NCBI RefSeq assembly: GCF_005871165.1
Contig: NZ_SWKP01000005.1
Location: 310,001-374,000, forward strand
Origin: Maricaulis alexandrii
GTDB lineage: Bacteria > Pseudomonadota > Alphaproteobacteria > Caulobacterales > Maricaulaceae
Reading direction: 5' to 3'
DNA: 64,000 nt
Below the pieces are notes generated by a model. The model did no database searches and was not told the origin of the DNA. It saw only the letters and a program-made list of their open reading frames with translations. The translations under genes and the position numbers were made by a program. Below, one piece after another: positions 27,530 through 36,364 of the stretch (the stretch's first letter is position 1; every line of letters begins with the position of its first letter).

Positions 27530-30076
27530 ATGAAGTTCACGCACGCTTTTTCTCTTCTTGGCCTTGTGTCTGTCCTGGTGTCGGGCTGTGAAACCGAACC
27601 GGCACCGGTGGCGGTCGAAACGGCTCAGCCTGTCCAGGAAGCCGGGTCTGGCGTCAATCCGGACGTCTGGCCGGACGTTCAGTCGCCCTTTGTCCAGGAT
27701 GATGCCCTCGAAGCCCGTGTGGCCGAGCTGTTGTCGCGCATGACCCTGGAAGAGAAGGTCGGCCAGGTCATCCAGGCCGATATCGCATCGGTCACGCCGG
27801 ACGAGGTGCGCGAATACAATCTCGGTTCCGTGCTGAATGGCGGCAATTCCGCGCCGGGCAATGACAATTACGGCCCGCCCTCGGGCTGGGTTGAACTGGC
27901 CGACGCCTTCTGGGACGCCTCGACGGACACGTCGGATGGCGGGGTTGGCATTCCGGTCATGTGGGGAACGGATGCCGTCCACGGGCACAATAATATCGGC
28001 ACCGCGACCATCTTTCCGCACAATATCGGCCTGGGCGCCGCCGACAATCCGGACCTGATCCGCCAGATCGGCGAGATCACGGCCCGCGAAATCCGTGTCA
28101 CCGGGCAGGACTGGACCTTTGCGCCAACCCTGGCCGTGGTCCGCGATGACCGCTGGGGCCGGACCTATGAGAGCTATTCGGAAGATCCGGCCATCGTGGC
28201 GGCGTATGCGACGGCCATGATGCAAGGTCTTCAGGGCGAAGTCGGTGATGCCGACTTCCTGCAGGGCGAGCATGTCTTGGCAACCGCCAAGCACTTCATT
28301 GGCGATGGCGGCACGCATCGTGGTGTTGACCAGGGCGATAATCGTGCCAGCGAGGCCGAACTGGCCCGCATCCATGGCGGCGGTTATCCGCCGGCGATCG
28401 AAGCCGGCGCGCTCTCGGTCATGGCCAGCTTCAATTCCTGGCATGGCGAAAAACTGCATGGGCATGAGGGCCTGCTGACCGACATCCTCGTCGAGCGTCT
28501 GGACTTCACCGGCTTTGTCGTGGGTGACTGGAATGGTCACGGCCAAATTGAAGGTTGCACATCCACATCCTGTGCCCAGGCCTTCAATGCCGGTGTCGAC
28601 ATGTATATGGCGCCGGACAGCTGGCGGGATCTGTACGCCGCCCTGCTGGAACAGGTGCGTAGCGGCGAGGTGTCGATGGAGCGCCTGGATGAGGCGGTGT
28701 CCCGCATCCTGCGTGTGAAAATCCGCATGGGTCTGATGGAGGCGGCGCGTCCGTCCGAGCGTCCGCTGACTGGCGAGTTCGCGCAGCTGGGCGCACCGGA
28801 ACACCGCGCTGTGGCGCGTCAGGCTGTCCGGGAATCGCTGGTTCTGCTGCAGAACCGAAATGGTGTTCTGCCCATCGCGTCCACGGCCCGCGTCCTCGTC
28901 GCTGGTGAAGCGGCCGACCATATCGGCCAGCAATCAGGTGGCTGGACCATCAACTGGCAGGGCGAGGGGAATGAGAATTCCCACTTCGGCGACGGGACGA
29001 GCATTCTCGATGGCATCCGCGAAGCCGTCGAAGCCGATGGCGGAACCGTCACATACCAGGCTGATGGGGCTGCCGAAGGCGAATTCGATGTCGCCGTCGT
29101 CGTGTTCGGTGAGACGCCCTACGCTGAATTCCAGGGCGATGTCCCGCATCTCGATTTCGCCGATGAAACCGGGCTCAACCTGCTGCGCAGCCTGTCGGCG
29201 CGCGGCATTCCGACCGTGGCGGTTTTCCTGTCCGGCCGGCCGATGTGGATGAATCCGGAACTCAATGCAGCCGACGCCTTCGTGGCGGCCTGGCTGCCGG
29301 GTTCCGAAGGCAATGGTGTGGCGGATGTCCTGGTGGGCGATGCGTCCGGCGCGCCGCGTCATGATTTCACCGGCCGTCTGTCCTTCTCCTGGCCGGCCCG
29401 CCCGGACCAGAGTCCGCTCAATTGGGGTGATGCCGACTATGCGCCGCTCTTCGCCATGGGTTATGGCGGCAGCTATGCCGAACCGCCGGCGGATCTGGGC
29501 GAGCTGGATGAGACGCTGGCCGTAGGTGCGGCCGCCGCCGGCAGCAGTACGCTGATCAATTCAGGACGCGCAGCCACGGGATACGGTCTTGTGCTGACCA
29601 CCCCGGGCGCCGGACCGGTCGATGTTTCAGGGCCGCGCACGCAGACCCGTGACGGGACGCTGTCGGCCGTTGCCGAGGACCGTTTTGCCCAGGAAGACAC
29701 CAAGCGCTTTGAGTGGAGTGCTGAAGGGAGTGTTCGCCTCGAACTGGCCAGCGAAGGTCTGCGGGATCTGAGCGCAGACGGCCTGGCGTTGCACCTGGTC
29801 TACGCCGTCCCGCTTGCCCCTCAAGGCGAAGTCGCCTTCGTGATGGGCTGCGGTGAGGCCTGTGAAGGCCGCCTGGATGTCACGGCGTCGCTCCGCGTGG
29901 CCGAGGGCAAGGGATGGCGGGAGGCGTCCGTGCCGCTCAGCTGTTTTGCTGATGCCGGTGCGGATCTGAGCCAGATCAGCCTGCCGCTGTCGATCGAGTC
30001 CGACGGACCGGCCTCGCTCTCCCTGTCGGATGTGCGTATCGTTGATGCGCCGCCCGGTGCCGGTTGCGAATTCTAG
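27530..30076 (+). CDS. GH3 beta-glucosidase lipoprotein
   Basis: An 848-residue exo-acting beta-glucosidase of family GH3. A lipoprotein signal is present, with lipobox LVSGC and acylated C20, so it is probably anchored in a membrane facing the periplasm. The (beta/alpha)8 domain has the K254-H255 pair in TAKHFIGDGG and nucleophile D333 in GFVVGDWNGHG. The second domain follows (SLVLLQNRNGVLPI, VVFGETPYAE). The last 170 residues form a beta-rich accessory domain. The ATG at 27530 overlaps no gene and lies 13 bp after GH16. It would release glucose from the glucan oligomers made by GH16. Confidence 0.93.
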   Translation: MKFTHAFSLLGLVSVLVSGCETEPAPVAVETAQPVQEAGSGVNPDVWPDVQSPFVQDDALEARVAELLSRMTLEEKVGQVIQADIASVTPDEVREYNLGSVLNGGNSAPGNDNYGPPSGWVELADAFWDASTDTSDGGVGIPVMWGTDAVHGHNNIGTATIFPHNIGLGAADNPDLIRQIGEITAREIRVTGQDWTFAPTLAVVRDDRWGRTYESYSEDPAIVAAYATAMMQGLQGEVGDADFLQGEHVLATAKHFIGDGGTHRGVDQGDNRASEAELARIHGGGYPPAIEAGALSVMASFNSWHGEKLHGHEGLLTDILVERLDFTGFVVGDWNGHGQIEGCTSTSCAQAFNAGVDMYMAPDSWRDLYAALLEQVRSGEVSMERLDEAVSRILRVKIRMGLMEAARPSERPLTGEFAQLGAPEHRAVARQAVRESLVLLQNRNGVLPIASTARVLVAGEAADHIGQQSGGWTINWQGEGNENSHFGDGTSILDGIREAVEADGGTVTYQADGAAEGEFDVAVVVFGETPYAEFQGDVPHLDFADETGLNLLRSLSARGIPTVAVFLSGRPMWMNPELNAADAFVAAWLPGSEGNGVADVLVGDASGAPRHDFTGRLSFSWPARPDQSPLNWGDADYAPLFAMGYGGSYAEPPADLGELDETLAVGAAAAGSSTLINSGRAATGYGLVLTTPGAGPVDVSGPRTQTRDGTLSAVAEDRFAQEDTKRFEWSAEGSVRLELASEGLRDLSADGLALHLVYAVPLAPQGEVAFVMGCGEACEGRLDVTASLRVAEGKGWREASVPLSCFADAGADLSQISLPLSIESDGPASLSLSDVRIVDAPPGAGCEF

Positions 30077-30088
30077 TCGGGGCGCAGG

Positions 30089-31669
30089 ATGGAACTCGCG
30101 GCAGGAGGCGCACGCTTGATCGGAGCCGAAAGCAATGCCGTATTCCGGCTTGCCGCACTCGTCTCTCTGGGCGGGTTTGTCTTCGGATACGACGCCGTGG
30201 TGATCTCCGGCGCGGCGCCGGCCGTGGTTGCGCAGTTCGGTCTGACCGACTGGCAGATGGGCTGGATCGTCAGTGCGCCGACGCTCTCGGCCATGTTCGC
30301 CAGCCTCGCCGCGGGCTATCTCAGTGACCGGTTCGGACGCCGGACCATGCTGCGCTTTGCGGCGGCGCTCTACATCGTTTCATCCTGCCTGTCGGCGCTG
30401 GCGAGTGGTTTCCTGTCCCTGTCGATCGCGCGTGCGATCGGTGGAATTGCCTTTTCTTCTTTAGTGATCGCGCCGGTCTATCTGGCTGAAATCTCGCCCT
30501 CGGCAGCGCGCGGGCGTGTGGTGTCCATGCACCAGTTGGCGATCGTGTTGGGGCTGTCGGCGGCCTATTTCTCCAATGTATCCCTGCAGGCGCTCAGCGA
30601 GTCCGATCAGGCCTGGGTGGCTTGGGCCGGAATCGACCGGGAGGCTTGGCGCTGGATGCTGGGTATCGAACTGATCCCGGCCGTATCCTGGCTGCTGGCC
30701 CTGTCGCTTTGGGTGCCGGAGAGCCCGCGCTGGCTGGTCCAGACCGGTCGCACGGATGCAGCGCGGCGGGTGCTGTCCCGGCTTTACCCATCCGAGCGGG
30801 CGGACGAGATCCTCAACCGGGTCAATGATGTGGCCGTGACGACGCGGACCCGTCTGCGCAACAGCCTGGTCTGGCTGGCTTCGCCGCTCATGCGCAAGGC
30901 GTTGTTGATCGGCCTCATTGTCGGGATCGCGCAGCAGATCACGGGCGTCAACGCGATCTATTTCTACGCCCCGGTCGTGTTCGAACAGACCGGCGTTGGC
31001 GCCAATGCCGCCCTTTTCCAGGCGGCCCTGATCGGCCTGACCAATGTGGTCTTCACCATTATCGCGATGAGCCTGGTCGACCGGATCGGTCGCAAGCCGT
31101 TGCTTCTACTGGGGCTGGCCGGGGTCGGGCTGAGTACAACGATCGTGGCGCTCGCCTTCAGCTTTGCCACCTACCATATCGATGCAGGGATCCTGGCGGG
31201 GGCCAGCCCGGCTTTGCAGGCCATCGACCTGTCCGCCTTGCACGGCGAGTATTTCCAGTCCGATGTCGATTTCAAGAATGCCCTGATCGGCGAGATGGGG
31301 GCCGAGCTTTACCGGACCCATCAGTCCGAACTGCTCCGCATCGGGATCGAGATGAATGCCGGCCTGATCCTGACCGGTATTCTCGTCTTCGTTGCCAGTT
31401 TTGCGGTCTCTCTGGGGCCTGTCACCTGGGTCTTCCTGTCCGAGATCTTCCCGAATGCCGTTCGCGGCACGGCCATCGCCCTGGTCGCTTTCGTGAACGG
31501 GCTGGTGAGTTTTTCTGTCCAGCTCGTCTTTCCGGCCGAGCTGGCCACATTCGGCGCGTCCGTGACTTTTCTCTTCTACGGGGCGGCCGCGCTTTTCTTC
31601 TTCATCCTCGTCGCGGTCCTTGTCCCGGAAACCCGGGGCCGGAATCTCGAATCCATCAATGAGGGGTAA
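30089..31669 (+). CDS. MFS sugar porter (XylE/GLUT type)
   Basis: A 526-residue inner-membrane transporter with 12 hydrophobic segments. Sugar-porter signatures are GYDAVVISGA in TM1, the loop DRFGRRTML, the sequence WVPESPRWL after TM6, QQITGVNAIYFYAP in TM7 and VPETRGRNLE at the C terminus. It follows the GH3 gene by 12 bp and probably imports the glucose released in the periplasm, by proton symport. A TTG at 30116 with GGAGG upstream is an alternative start. Confidence 0.93.
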   Translation: MELAAGGARLIGAESNAVFRLAALVSLGGFVFGYDAVVISGAAPAVVAQFGLTDWQMGWIVSAPTLSAMFASLAAGYLSDRFGRRTMLRFAAALYIVSSCLSALASGFLSLSIARAIGGIAFSSLVIAPVYLAEISPSAARGRVVSMHQLAIVLGLSAAYFSNVSLQALSESDQAWVAWAGIDREAWRWMLGIELIPAVSWLLALSLWVPESPRWLVQTGRTDAARRVLSRLYPSERADEILNRVNDVAVTTRTRLRNSLVWLASPLMRKALLIGLIVGIAQQITGVNAIYFYAPVVFEQTGVGANAALFQAALIGLTNVVFTIIAMSLVDRIGRKPLLLLGLAGVGLSTTIVALAFSFATYHIDAGILAGASPALQAIDLSALHGEYFQSDVDFKNALIGEMGAELYRTHQSELLRIGIEMNAGLILTGILVFVASFAVSLGPVTWVFLSEIFPNAVRGTAIALVAFVNGLVSFSVQLVFPAELATFGASVTFLFYGAAALFFFILVAVLVPETRGRNLESINEG

Positions 31670-31714
31670 CCGCGCGAGCACTCGCAGAAGGCCGCGTGAC
31701 ACAGGGGTAGGACC

Positions 31715-33364
31715 ATGAATCTGACGACAATCGATCTCGTGATCGTCATCGGCTACGCGATCGCCCTGATCGCGGTTGCCAATCTGGTGAGCCGCGACAA
31801 GGCGGGTCACAAGAAGGATGCCGAGGATTATTTCCTCGCCGGCAAGGCCCTGCCTTGGTGGGCGGTTGGCGCCTCGCTGATCGCCGCGAACATTTCTGCC
31901 GAACAGATCATCGGCCAATCGGCCCAGGGCTATGTCGTGGGCCTGGCGATTGCCGCCTATGAATGGCAGGCCGCCATCGTGCTCCTGCTCGTGGCCAAGT
32001 ATTTCCTGCCGATCTTCCTGAAGTCCGGTGTCTACACGATGCCGCAATTCCTGGACCAGCGTTTCGGCGGCGGGGTCAAGACGATCATGGCCCTGTTCTG
32101 GATTGCCCTCTACACCACGGTCAATCTGACGGCCGTGCTGTGGCTCGGCGGTCTGGCCATCGCGGCCGTGACGGGGCTGGCGGTCTGGCCGGCCATGGCG
32201 CTGCTCGCCGTCTTTGCCATCCTGTATTCGCTCTATGGCGGTCTGAAGGCTGTGGCGCTGACCGATATCATCCAGGTCGTGATCCTGATTGCCGGTGGCC
32301 TGTTGATCACCTTCGTGGCCTTGAATCTTGTGGGGCAGGGTGAGGGTGCGCTCGCCGGCTTCGGCATCCTGATGCAGGACATTCCGGGGCATTTCGACAT
32401 GATCCTGCCGTCGGACCATCCCAGCTATGGCGATCTGCCGGGCATCTGGACCCTGCTGGGCGGACTTTGGGTCCTCCATTTCTCCTATTGGGGTTTCAAC
32501 CAGTACATCATCCAGCGGGCCCTGGGCTCGAAAGACCTGGCCGAGGCCCAGAAAGGCCTGGCCTTTGCCGCCGGGCTGAAACTCCTGATCCCGGTCATCG
32601 TGGTGGTGCCGGGTATTGCCGCACTCTATCTGGCACAGAATGGTCTGCTGGATGGCAGCCAGCTCGCGGACCGGGCTGACAGCACCTATGGCGTCCTGAT
32701 GACCCTGGTTCCGACCGGCGCACGCGGTCTGGTCTTCGCGGCCCTGGTGGCGGCGATCGTCTCTTCGCTGGCGTCCATGGTGAACTCCATCTCGACCATT
32801 TTCACGATGGACATCTATCGCACCTTCATCAAACCCGATGGCGAGACCGGGCATTATGTGACCGTCGGTCGGATCACGGCCCTGACGGCGATGATCGCGG
32901 CCCTGCTGCTGGCCCAGCCCTTCCTGGGCGGGTTTGAAAGCGCCTTTCAGACGATCCAGGAATATACCGGCTTCATCGCGCCGGGCATTGTCGCGATCTT
33001 CCTGCTCGGCTTCTTCTGGAAACGGGCCAATACGCCGGGCGCCTTCGCCTTGCTGATTGCCTCGGTCGGCCTGTCCTTCTTCTTCTGGCTGCTGGCCAAT
33101 CCGGCGGCCTTGGGCGGAGCAGGCGGCGGCTTGCTGGCGGCCCTTGGCCTCGACGCGCTCGACATGCCCTTCGTGGTACGGATCTGGATTGTCTTCCTGG
33201 CCTGTCTGGTCGTCGGCGTCGTCGTGTCGCTGCTGACGCCACCGCCGGCGGAAGGGCGCCCGGTGGAGCTCTCCGGTCTGCGCTTTGCCACCCGGACCGG
33301 ATTCAATATCGCCGCCGGCGTGATCATCGTGATCCTGGTCGGGATCTATGTGGTCTTCTGGTAA
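31715..33364 (+). CDS. Sodium/solute symporter (SGLT-like, SLC5 family)
   Basis: A 549-residue inner-membrane Na+-coupled symporter with about 13-14 hydrophobic segments. The SSS family pattern is clear: DYFLAGKALPWWAVGASLIAANISAEQIIG, YTMPQFLDQRFG, SLYGGLKAVALTDIIQ, and SSLASMVNSISTIFTMDIY, the region holding Na2-site residues. The branch resembles the bacterial galactose/glucose transporter vSGLT. AGGGG precedes the ATG. It is the last gene of the glucan locus. Two sugar importers with different energy coupling suggest dual use of H+ and Na+ gradients in a marine setting. Confidence 0.93.
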   Translation: MNLTTIDLVIVIGYAIALIAVANLVSRDKAGHKKDAEDYFLAGKALPWWAVGASLIAANISAEQIIGQSAQGYVVGLAIAAYEWQAAIVLLLVAKYFLPIFLKSGVYTMPQFLDQRFGGGVKTIMALFWIALYTTVNLTAVLWLGGLAIAAVTGLAVWPAMALLAVFAILYSLYGGLKAVALTDIIQVVILIAGGLLITFVALNLVGQGEGALAGFGILMQDIPGHFDMILPSDHPSYGDLPGIWTLLGGLWVLHFSYWGFNQYIIQRALGSKDLAEAQKGLAFAAGLKLLIPVIVVVPGIAALYLAQNGLLDGSQLADRADSTYGVLMTLVPTGARGLVFAALVAAIVSSLASMVNSISTIFTMDIYRTFIKPDGETGHYVTVGRITALTAMIAALLLAQPFLGGFESAFQTIQEYTGFIAPGIVAIFLLGFFWKRANTPGAFALLIASVGLSFFFWLLANPAALGGAGGGLLAALGLDALDMPFVVRIWIVFLACLVVGVVVSLLTPPPAEGRPVELSGLRFATRTGFNIAAGVIIVILVGIYVVFW

Positions 33365-33427
33365 GGGCGGCCGCCGGGGGCGATGGCAACCAGACGGATC
33401 GTCTCCGCCCAACTGAGTGGACAAGCA

Positions 33428-33457
33428 GACCCCCGGCGCGATGATGTGCCGGGGGTC
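33428..33457 (+). terminator. Terminator-like stem-loop after the symporter gene
   Basis: A perfect 10-bp inverted repeat (GACCCCCGGC ... GCCGGGGGTC) with a 10-nt loop, followed by TCGTTGTTC, which is only moderately T-rich. It is well placed to end transcription of the glucan locus. Confidence 0.65.
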
Positions 33458-33664
33458 TCGTTGTTCGAGATAGGGTCGGCCCGGATCGAGACCGGCAGCC
33501 GTTTCAACTGATCACATTCAGGGTGGCGTGAATTGGGTGGCAAGCTGCGTGCAGCCGCCTGTGGCGCGCCCCTTGCGTGCGCTGCAGCAAACCTCCGGAC
33601 ATCTGCGCTGCAAACCGGTGAAATTCCAAGACCTGGAAGGGCTCTGCGCAGGAGTGGCTCTGCG

Positions 33665-33692
33665 TTGACTTTGACCCTTCCCCTCCTATGAT
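33665..33692 (+). promoter_or_regulatory. Predicted sigma-70-type promoter for the glycan operon
   Basis: TTGACT (33665-33670) and TATGAT (33687-33692) with a 16-bp spacer. The predicted transcription start near 33699 lies after an in-frame ATG at 33688. This argues that the glycosyltransferase starts later, at 33775. Confidence 0.65.
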
Positions 33693-33774
33693 CCGGACGT
33701 CTGACACGGGTCGCGCCTGGCGCGGAATTTCAGTCGACTTTCATGGGGGAAGGGCCGGTTTCGGCCCACAATCG

Positions 33775-35358
33775 ATGCGCTATCTAACGAGCCCGGCGGT
33801 CTGCGTCGCCATAATCGCTGTCTGGAGTGTGATCAGTTTCGGGCTTGTCTTCGGTGTTTATGCCGACCTGCCCATCCTGGACCACTACCTTTTCCGGCAG
33901 ACCCAGGTCGCAACAGTGGCTCGGGAAATTGCGCGCGGTGGACCTTGGCTGGACTACCGCATGCCGATTTTCGGCCCGCCGTGGACGGCACCGCTGGAAT
34001 TCCCGCTCTACCAGATTGCCATTGCGAAACTGTCAGGCGTGACGGGCATGCCCCTGGAGCTCAGCGGCCGGGTTGTCAGTGTCCTGTCGGGGATTGCAGT
34101 GCTAGTGGCGGCATGGCGCGCGACGATTTTGCTGAACTTCACCAAGCTGCAGCAGATTGCACTGGTCGCGATCCTCGCGGCATCGCCGATGTATTTCTAC
34201 TGGTCGCATACGGTCATGATCGAGATGTTCAGTCTCGCCCTGGCGATGGGTATGGCTCTTTGCGCTTTGGAATTCATTCAGCGTGACCGCTTGTGGCCGC
34301 TCGGCCTGGGTGTGGTTCTGGCCATTTTGGCGGCCCTCGCCAAGACGACTACTTTTGTGGTGTTTGCGGTCGCCATCATTGTGGGTTTCGGCCTGCATTA
34401 TCTGCGCTTCGCCTGGGAAAAGCGGACCCAGCCCGGGGCCGTGGTCGAGCGGGGCCTGCAGTGGATGAGCTATGGTCTGGCCCTGCTGGGGCCGGCGCTC
34501 CTGATCACATTCGTCTGGGTGGATTTTTCAGACACGATTAAAGCGGCGCATCCGCTCACGGAATTCCTGACGTCCGAGCGTCTGCATGATTGGAATTACG
34601 GCTCGAATGTCGAACGCGTCCAGTCCTTCTCCTACATCCTGATGCCGTTCCGCGGCGACAACCCGTCCATCCTGACCCAGGCCCTCGGTCAGATGTGGTG
34701 GCTGGCGGTCGTGCTGGCCCTGCCCGGGCTGGCGCTGGAAGTGCGTCGGCGTGGCTGGCTGATGGTCGCACTCGTTGCGGGTTTCGTCTGCGGCTTCATG
34801 ATTTTCGCGAACGTCTACGAGCACCACTACTATTACTGGGTGGCCAATGTCGTCTTCCTGCTTGGCATTCTGGCGATTGGCATCAGTGCCTCTCTGGAAG
34901 CGGTCATTGCCTGGTTGGCGGGCCGCAAGGGTGTTCCGGTCAAGCTGACGACATGGGCCGTGCCGGTCGTCGTGTCCGTTGCGCTGCTGGGTGGAGCCGC
35001 CTGGACCTGGCAGTCCTTCTTCTTCCAGCGATCCCTTCAGGGCTGGCCGGCGATGGAACGGGTCAGCGCCGCCGTGGCCGAGTATTCCGAGCCCGACGAT
35101 GTCGTCTACATCTTCGGTGTCGGCTGGAATTCCGTGGTACAGTATTTGTCTGACCGTCCGATGGTGATGGGGTACCAGCGGAGTATCGCCCTGGATTATG
35201 CCGAGACCGACGGACCGGCACCGGGCTTGCTGGTGATCTGCCGGGGCGAACGTGACCGTGAGGCCGAAATCCTGGCGAATCCGGCATTTGCCGAGCGCGG
35301 TTATGCCCAGTTCGAACGAGTAAATTTCTGCAATTTCTATGCGCCCGAAGGCGCATAA
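33775..35358 (+). CDS. GT-C fold (GT39/PMT-like) membrane glycosyltransferase
   Basis: A 527-residue polytopic membrane protein with about 11-12 hydrophobic segments and a small soluble C-terminal domain. The first extracytoplasmic loop has DLPILDHYLFRQTQVA. It resembles the acidic/RQTQ motif of GT39/ArnT-like enzymes that use polyprenyl-phosphate-linked sugars as donors. It heads an operon containing DprE1/DprE2-like and UbiA-like enzymes, so polyprenyl-phosphoryl arabinose is an attractive donor (inference). The start is uncertain: 33775 lacks a good ribosome binding site, but the ATG at 33688 lies within the predicted -10 box. The acceptor is unknown. Confidence 0.78.
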   Translation: MRYLTSPAVCVAIIAVWSVISFGLVFGVYADLPILDHYLFRQTQVATVAREIARGGPWLDYRMPIFGPPWTAPLEFPLYQIAIAKLSGVTGMPLELSGRVVSVLSGIAVLVAAWRATILLNFTKLQQIALVAILAASPMYFYWSHTVMIEMFSLALAMGMALCALEFIQRDRLWPLGLGVVLAILAALAKTTTFVVFAVAIIVGFGLHYLRFAWEKRTQPGAVVERGLQWMSYGLALLGPALLITFVWVDFSDTIKAAHPLTEFLTSERLHDWNYGSNVERVQSFSYILMPFRGDNPSILTQALGQMWWLAVVLALPGLALEVRRRGWLMVALVAGFVCGFMIFANVYEHHYYYWVANVVFLLGILAIGISASLEAVIAWLAGRKGVPVKLTTWAVPVVVSVALLGGAAWTWQSFFFQRSLQGWPAMERVSAAVAEYSEPDDVVYIFGVGWNSVVQYLSDRPMVMGYQRSIALDYAETDGPAPGLLVICRGERDREAEILANPAFAERGYAQFERVNFCNFYAPEGA

Positions 35359-35413
35359 ATCCGCTTGAACCCGTCGGGGTGTTGCGCCCCTGCGGAACAG
35401 AAAGACGCCTGAA

Positions 35414-36346
35414 GTGAGCCAGCAAGTCTTCATTACCGGTGCGGCCGGCCTGGTCGGTCAAAACCTGATCCCGGTGCTCAAGCGCAATCCGGATCTCAAA
35501 ATTGTCGCCGCAGACAAACACCCGACCAATACCGCGAAGCTGGCCGAGCTTCATCCCGATATCGAGGTGATCCAGGCTGATCTGGCCGAGCCCGGTGACT
35601 GGCAGGCCCGTCTGGCTGACAGCGACATGGCGGTCTTCCTCCATGCCCAGATTGGCGGACTGGATGAAGCCGAGTTCATTCGCAACAATGTCACGGCGAC
35701 CGAGCTCTGTCTGTCGGCCATGGAATCCGGCAAGACACGTTACCTGGTCCATATCTCCTCATCGGTTGTGAACTCGATGGCCGATGATTTCTACACGCGC
35801 AGCAAGACGGCCCAGGAAGCGGTCGTGGCGAAGACCGATATTCCGCACATCATCCTGCGTCCGACGCTGATGTTCGGCTGGTTTGACCGCAAGCATCTGG
35901 GCTGGCTGAAGCGCTTCATGGAGCGCATGCCGGTTTTCCCGATCCCGGGGGATGGAAAATATCTGCGCCAGCCGCTCTATGCCGGTGATTTTTCGGCCAT
36001 CATTGCGTCGAGCATTGCGTCCCAGAAAACCGGGGCGTTCAATATTTCCGGACAGGAAACGGTGGATTACATCGACCTGATCCGGGCGATCAAACGGGTC
36101 ACCGGCGCCGGCGCCCTGATCCTGAAAATCCCCTATGGTGTTTTCTGGCTCCTGCTGAAGACCTATGCCCTGTTCTCGAAGAATCCGCCCTTCACGACCA
36201 GTCAGCTGGAAGCCTTGGTGACGCCGGACGTGTTTGAAGTGATCGACTGGCCGACCCTGTTCAATGTGCCGGCGACCACACTCGAGGACGCGCTCACTGA
36301 AACCTTCCTCGATCCCACCTATTCCAAGGTGGAACTGGACTTCTAG
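35414..36346 (+). CDS. NAD-dependent epimerase/dehydratase (extended SDR)
   Basis: A 310-residue extended short-chain dehydrogenase/reductase. The Rossmann motif TGAAGLVGQNL is at the N terminus. The catalytic Ser/Tyr-Lys set is plausible as HISSSV and YTRSK, and an LRPTLMFGW segment follows as in nucleotide-sugar epimerases. The start is GTG at 35414. It lies between the GT-C enzyme and an FAD oxidoreductase. It probably modifies a sugar for the glycan made by this operon, but substrate and reaction (epimerase, dehydratase or reductase) cannot be told from sequence. Confidence 0.82.
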   Translation: MSQQVFITGAAGLVGQNLIPVLKRNPDLKIVAADKHPTNTAKLAELHPDIEVIQADLAEPGDWQARLADSDMAVFLHAQIGGLDEAEFIRNNVTATELCLSAMESGKTRYLVHISSSVVNSMADDFYTRSKTAQEAVVAKTDIPHIILRPTLMFGWFDRKHLGWLKRFMERMPVFPIPGDGKYLRQPLYAGDFSAIIASSIASQKTGAFNISGQETVDYIDLIRAIKRVTGAGALILKIPYGVFWLLLKTYALFSKNPPFTTSQLEALVTPDVFEVIDWPTLFNVPATTLEDALTETFLDPTYSKVELDF

Positions 36347-36364
36347 ACCCGGACAAATCCGCTC

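Larger units (their letters stand above)
33365..33774. other. 410-bp non-coding interval between glucan and glycan loci
   Basis: I see no credible gene here. It contains the stem-loop at 33428-33457 that closes the glucan locus and a promoter at 33665-33692 for the next operon. The stretch 33480-33660 shows no obvious structure or conserved coding signal. Confidence 0.7.

Noticed and set aside
31106-33424. Very long minus-strand open frame opposite the sugar porter and symporter genes
   Set aside because: It is Gln/Asp/His/Arg-rich, matches no family pattern and mirrors high-GC third-position bias of the two transporter genes on the plus strand.
33688-33774. N-terminal extension of the GT-C enzyme starting at 33688
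   Set aside because: That ATG is inside the predicted -10 box (33687-33692) and the extension lacks a ribosome binding site and hydrophobic character.
35370-35400. GGGG/CCCC hairpin between the GT-C gene and the epimerase gene
   Set aside because: Only a 4-bp uninterrupted stem, not distinguishable from chance in this GC-rich DNA.
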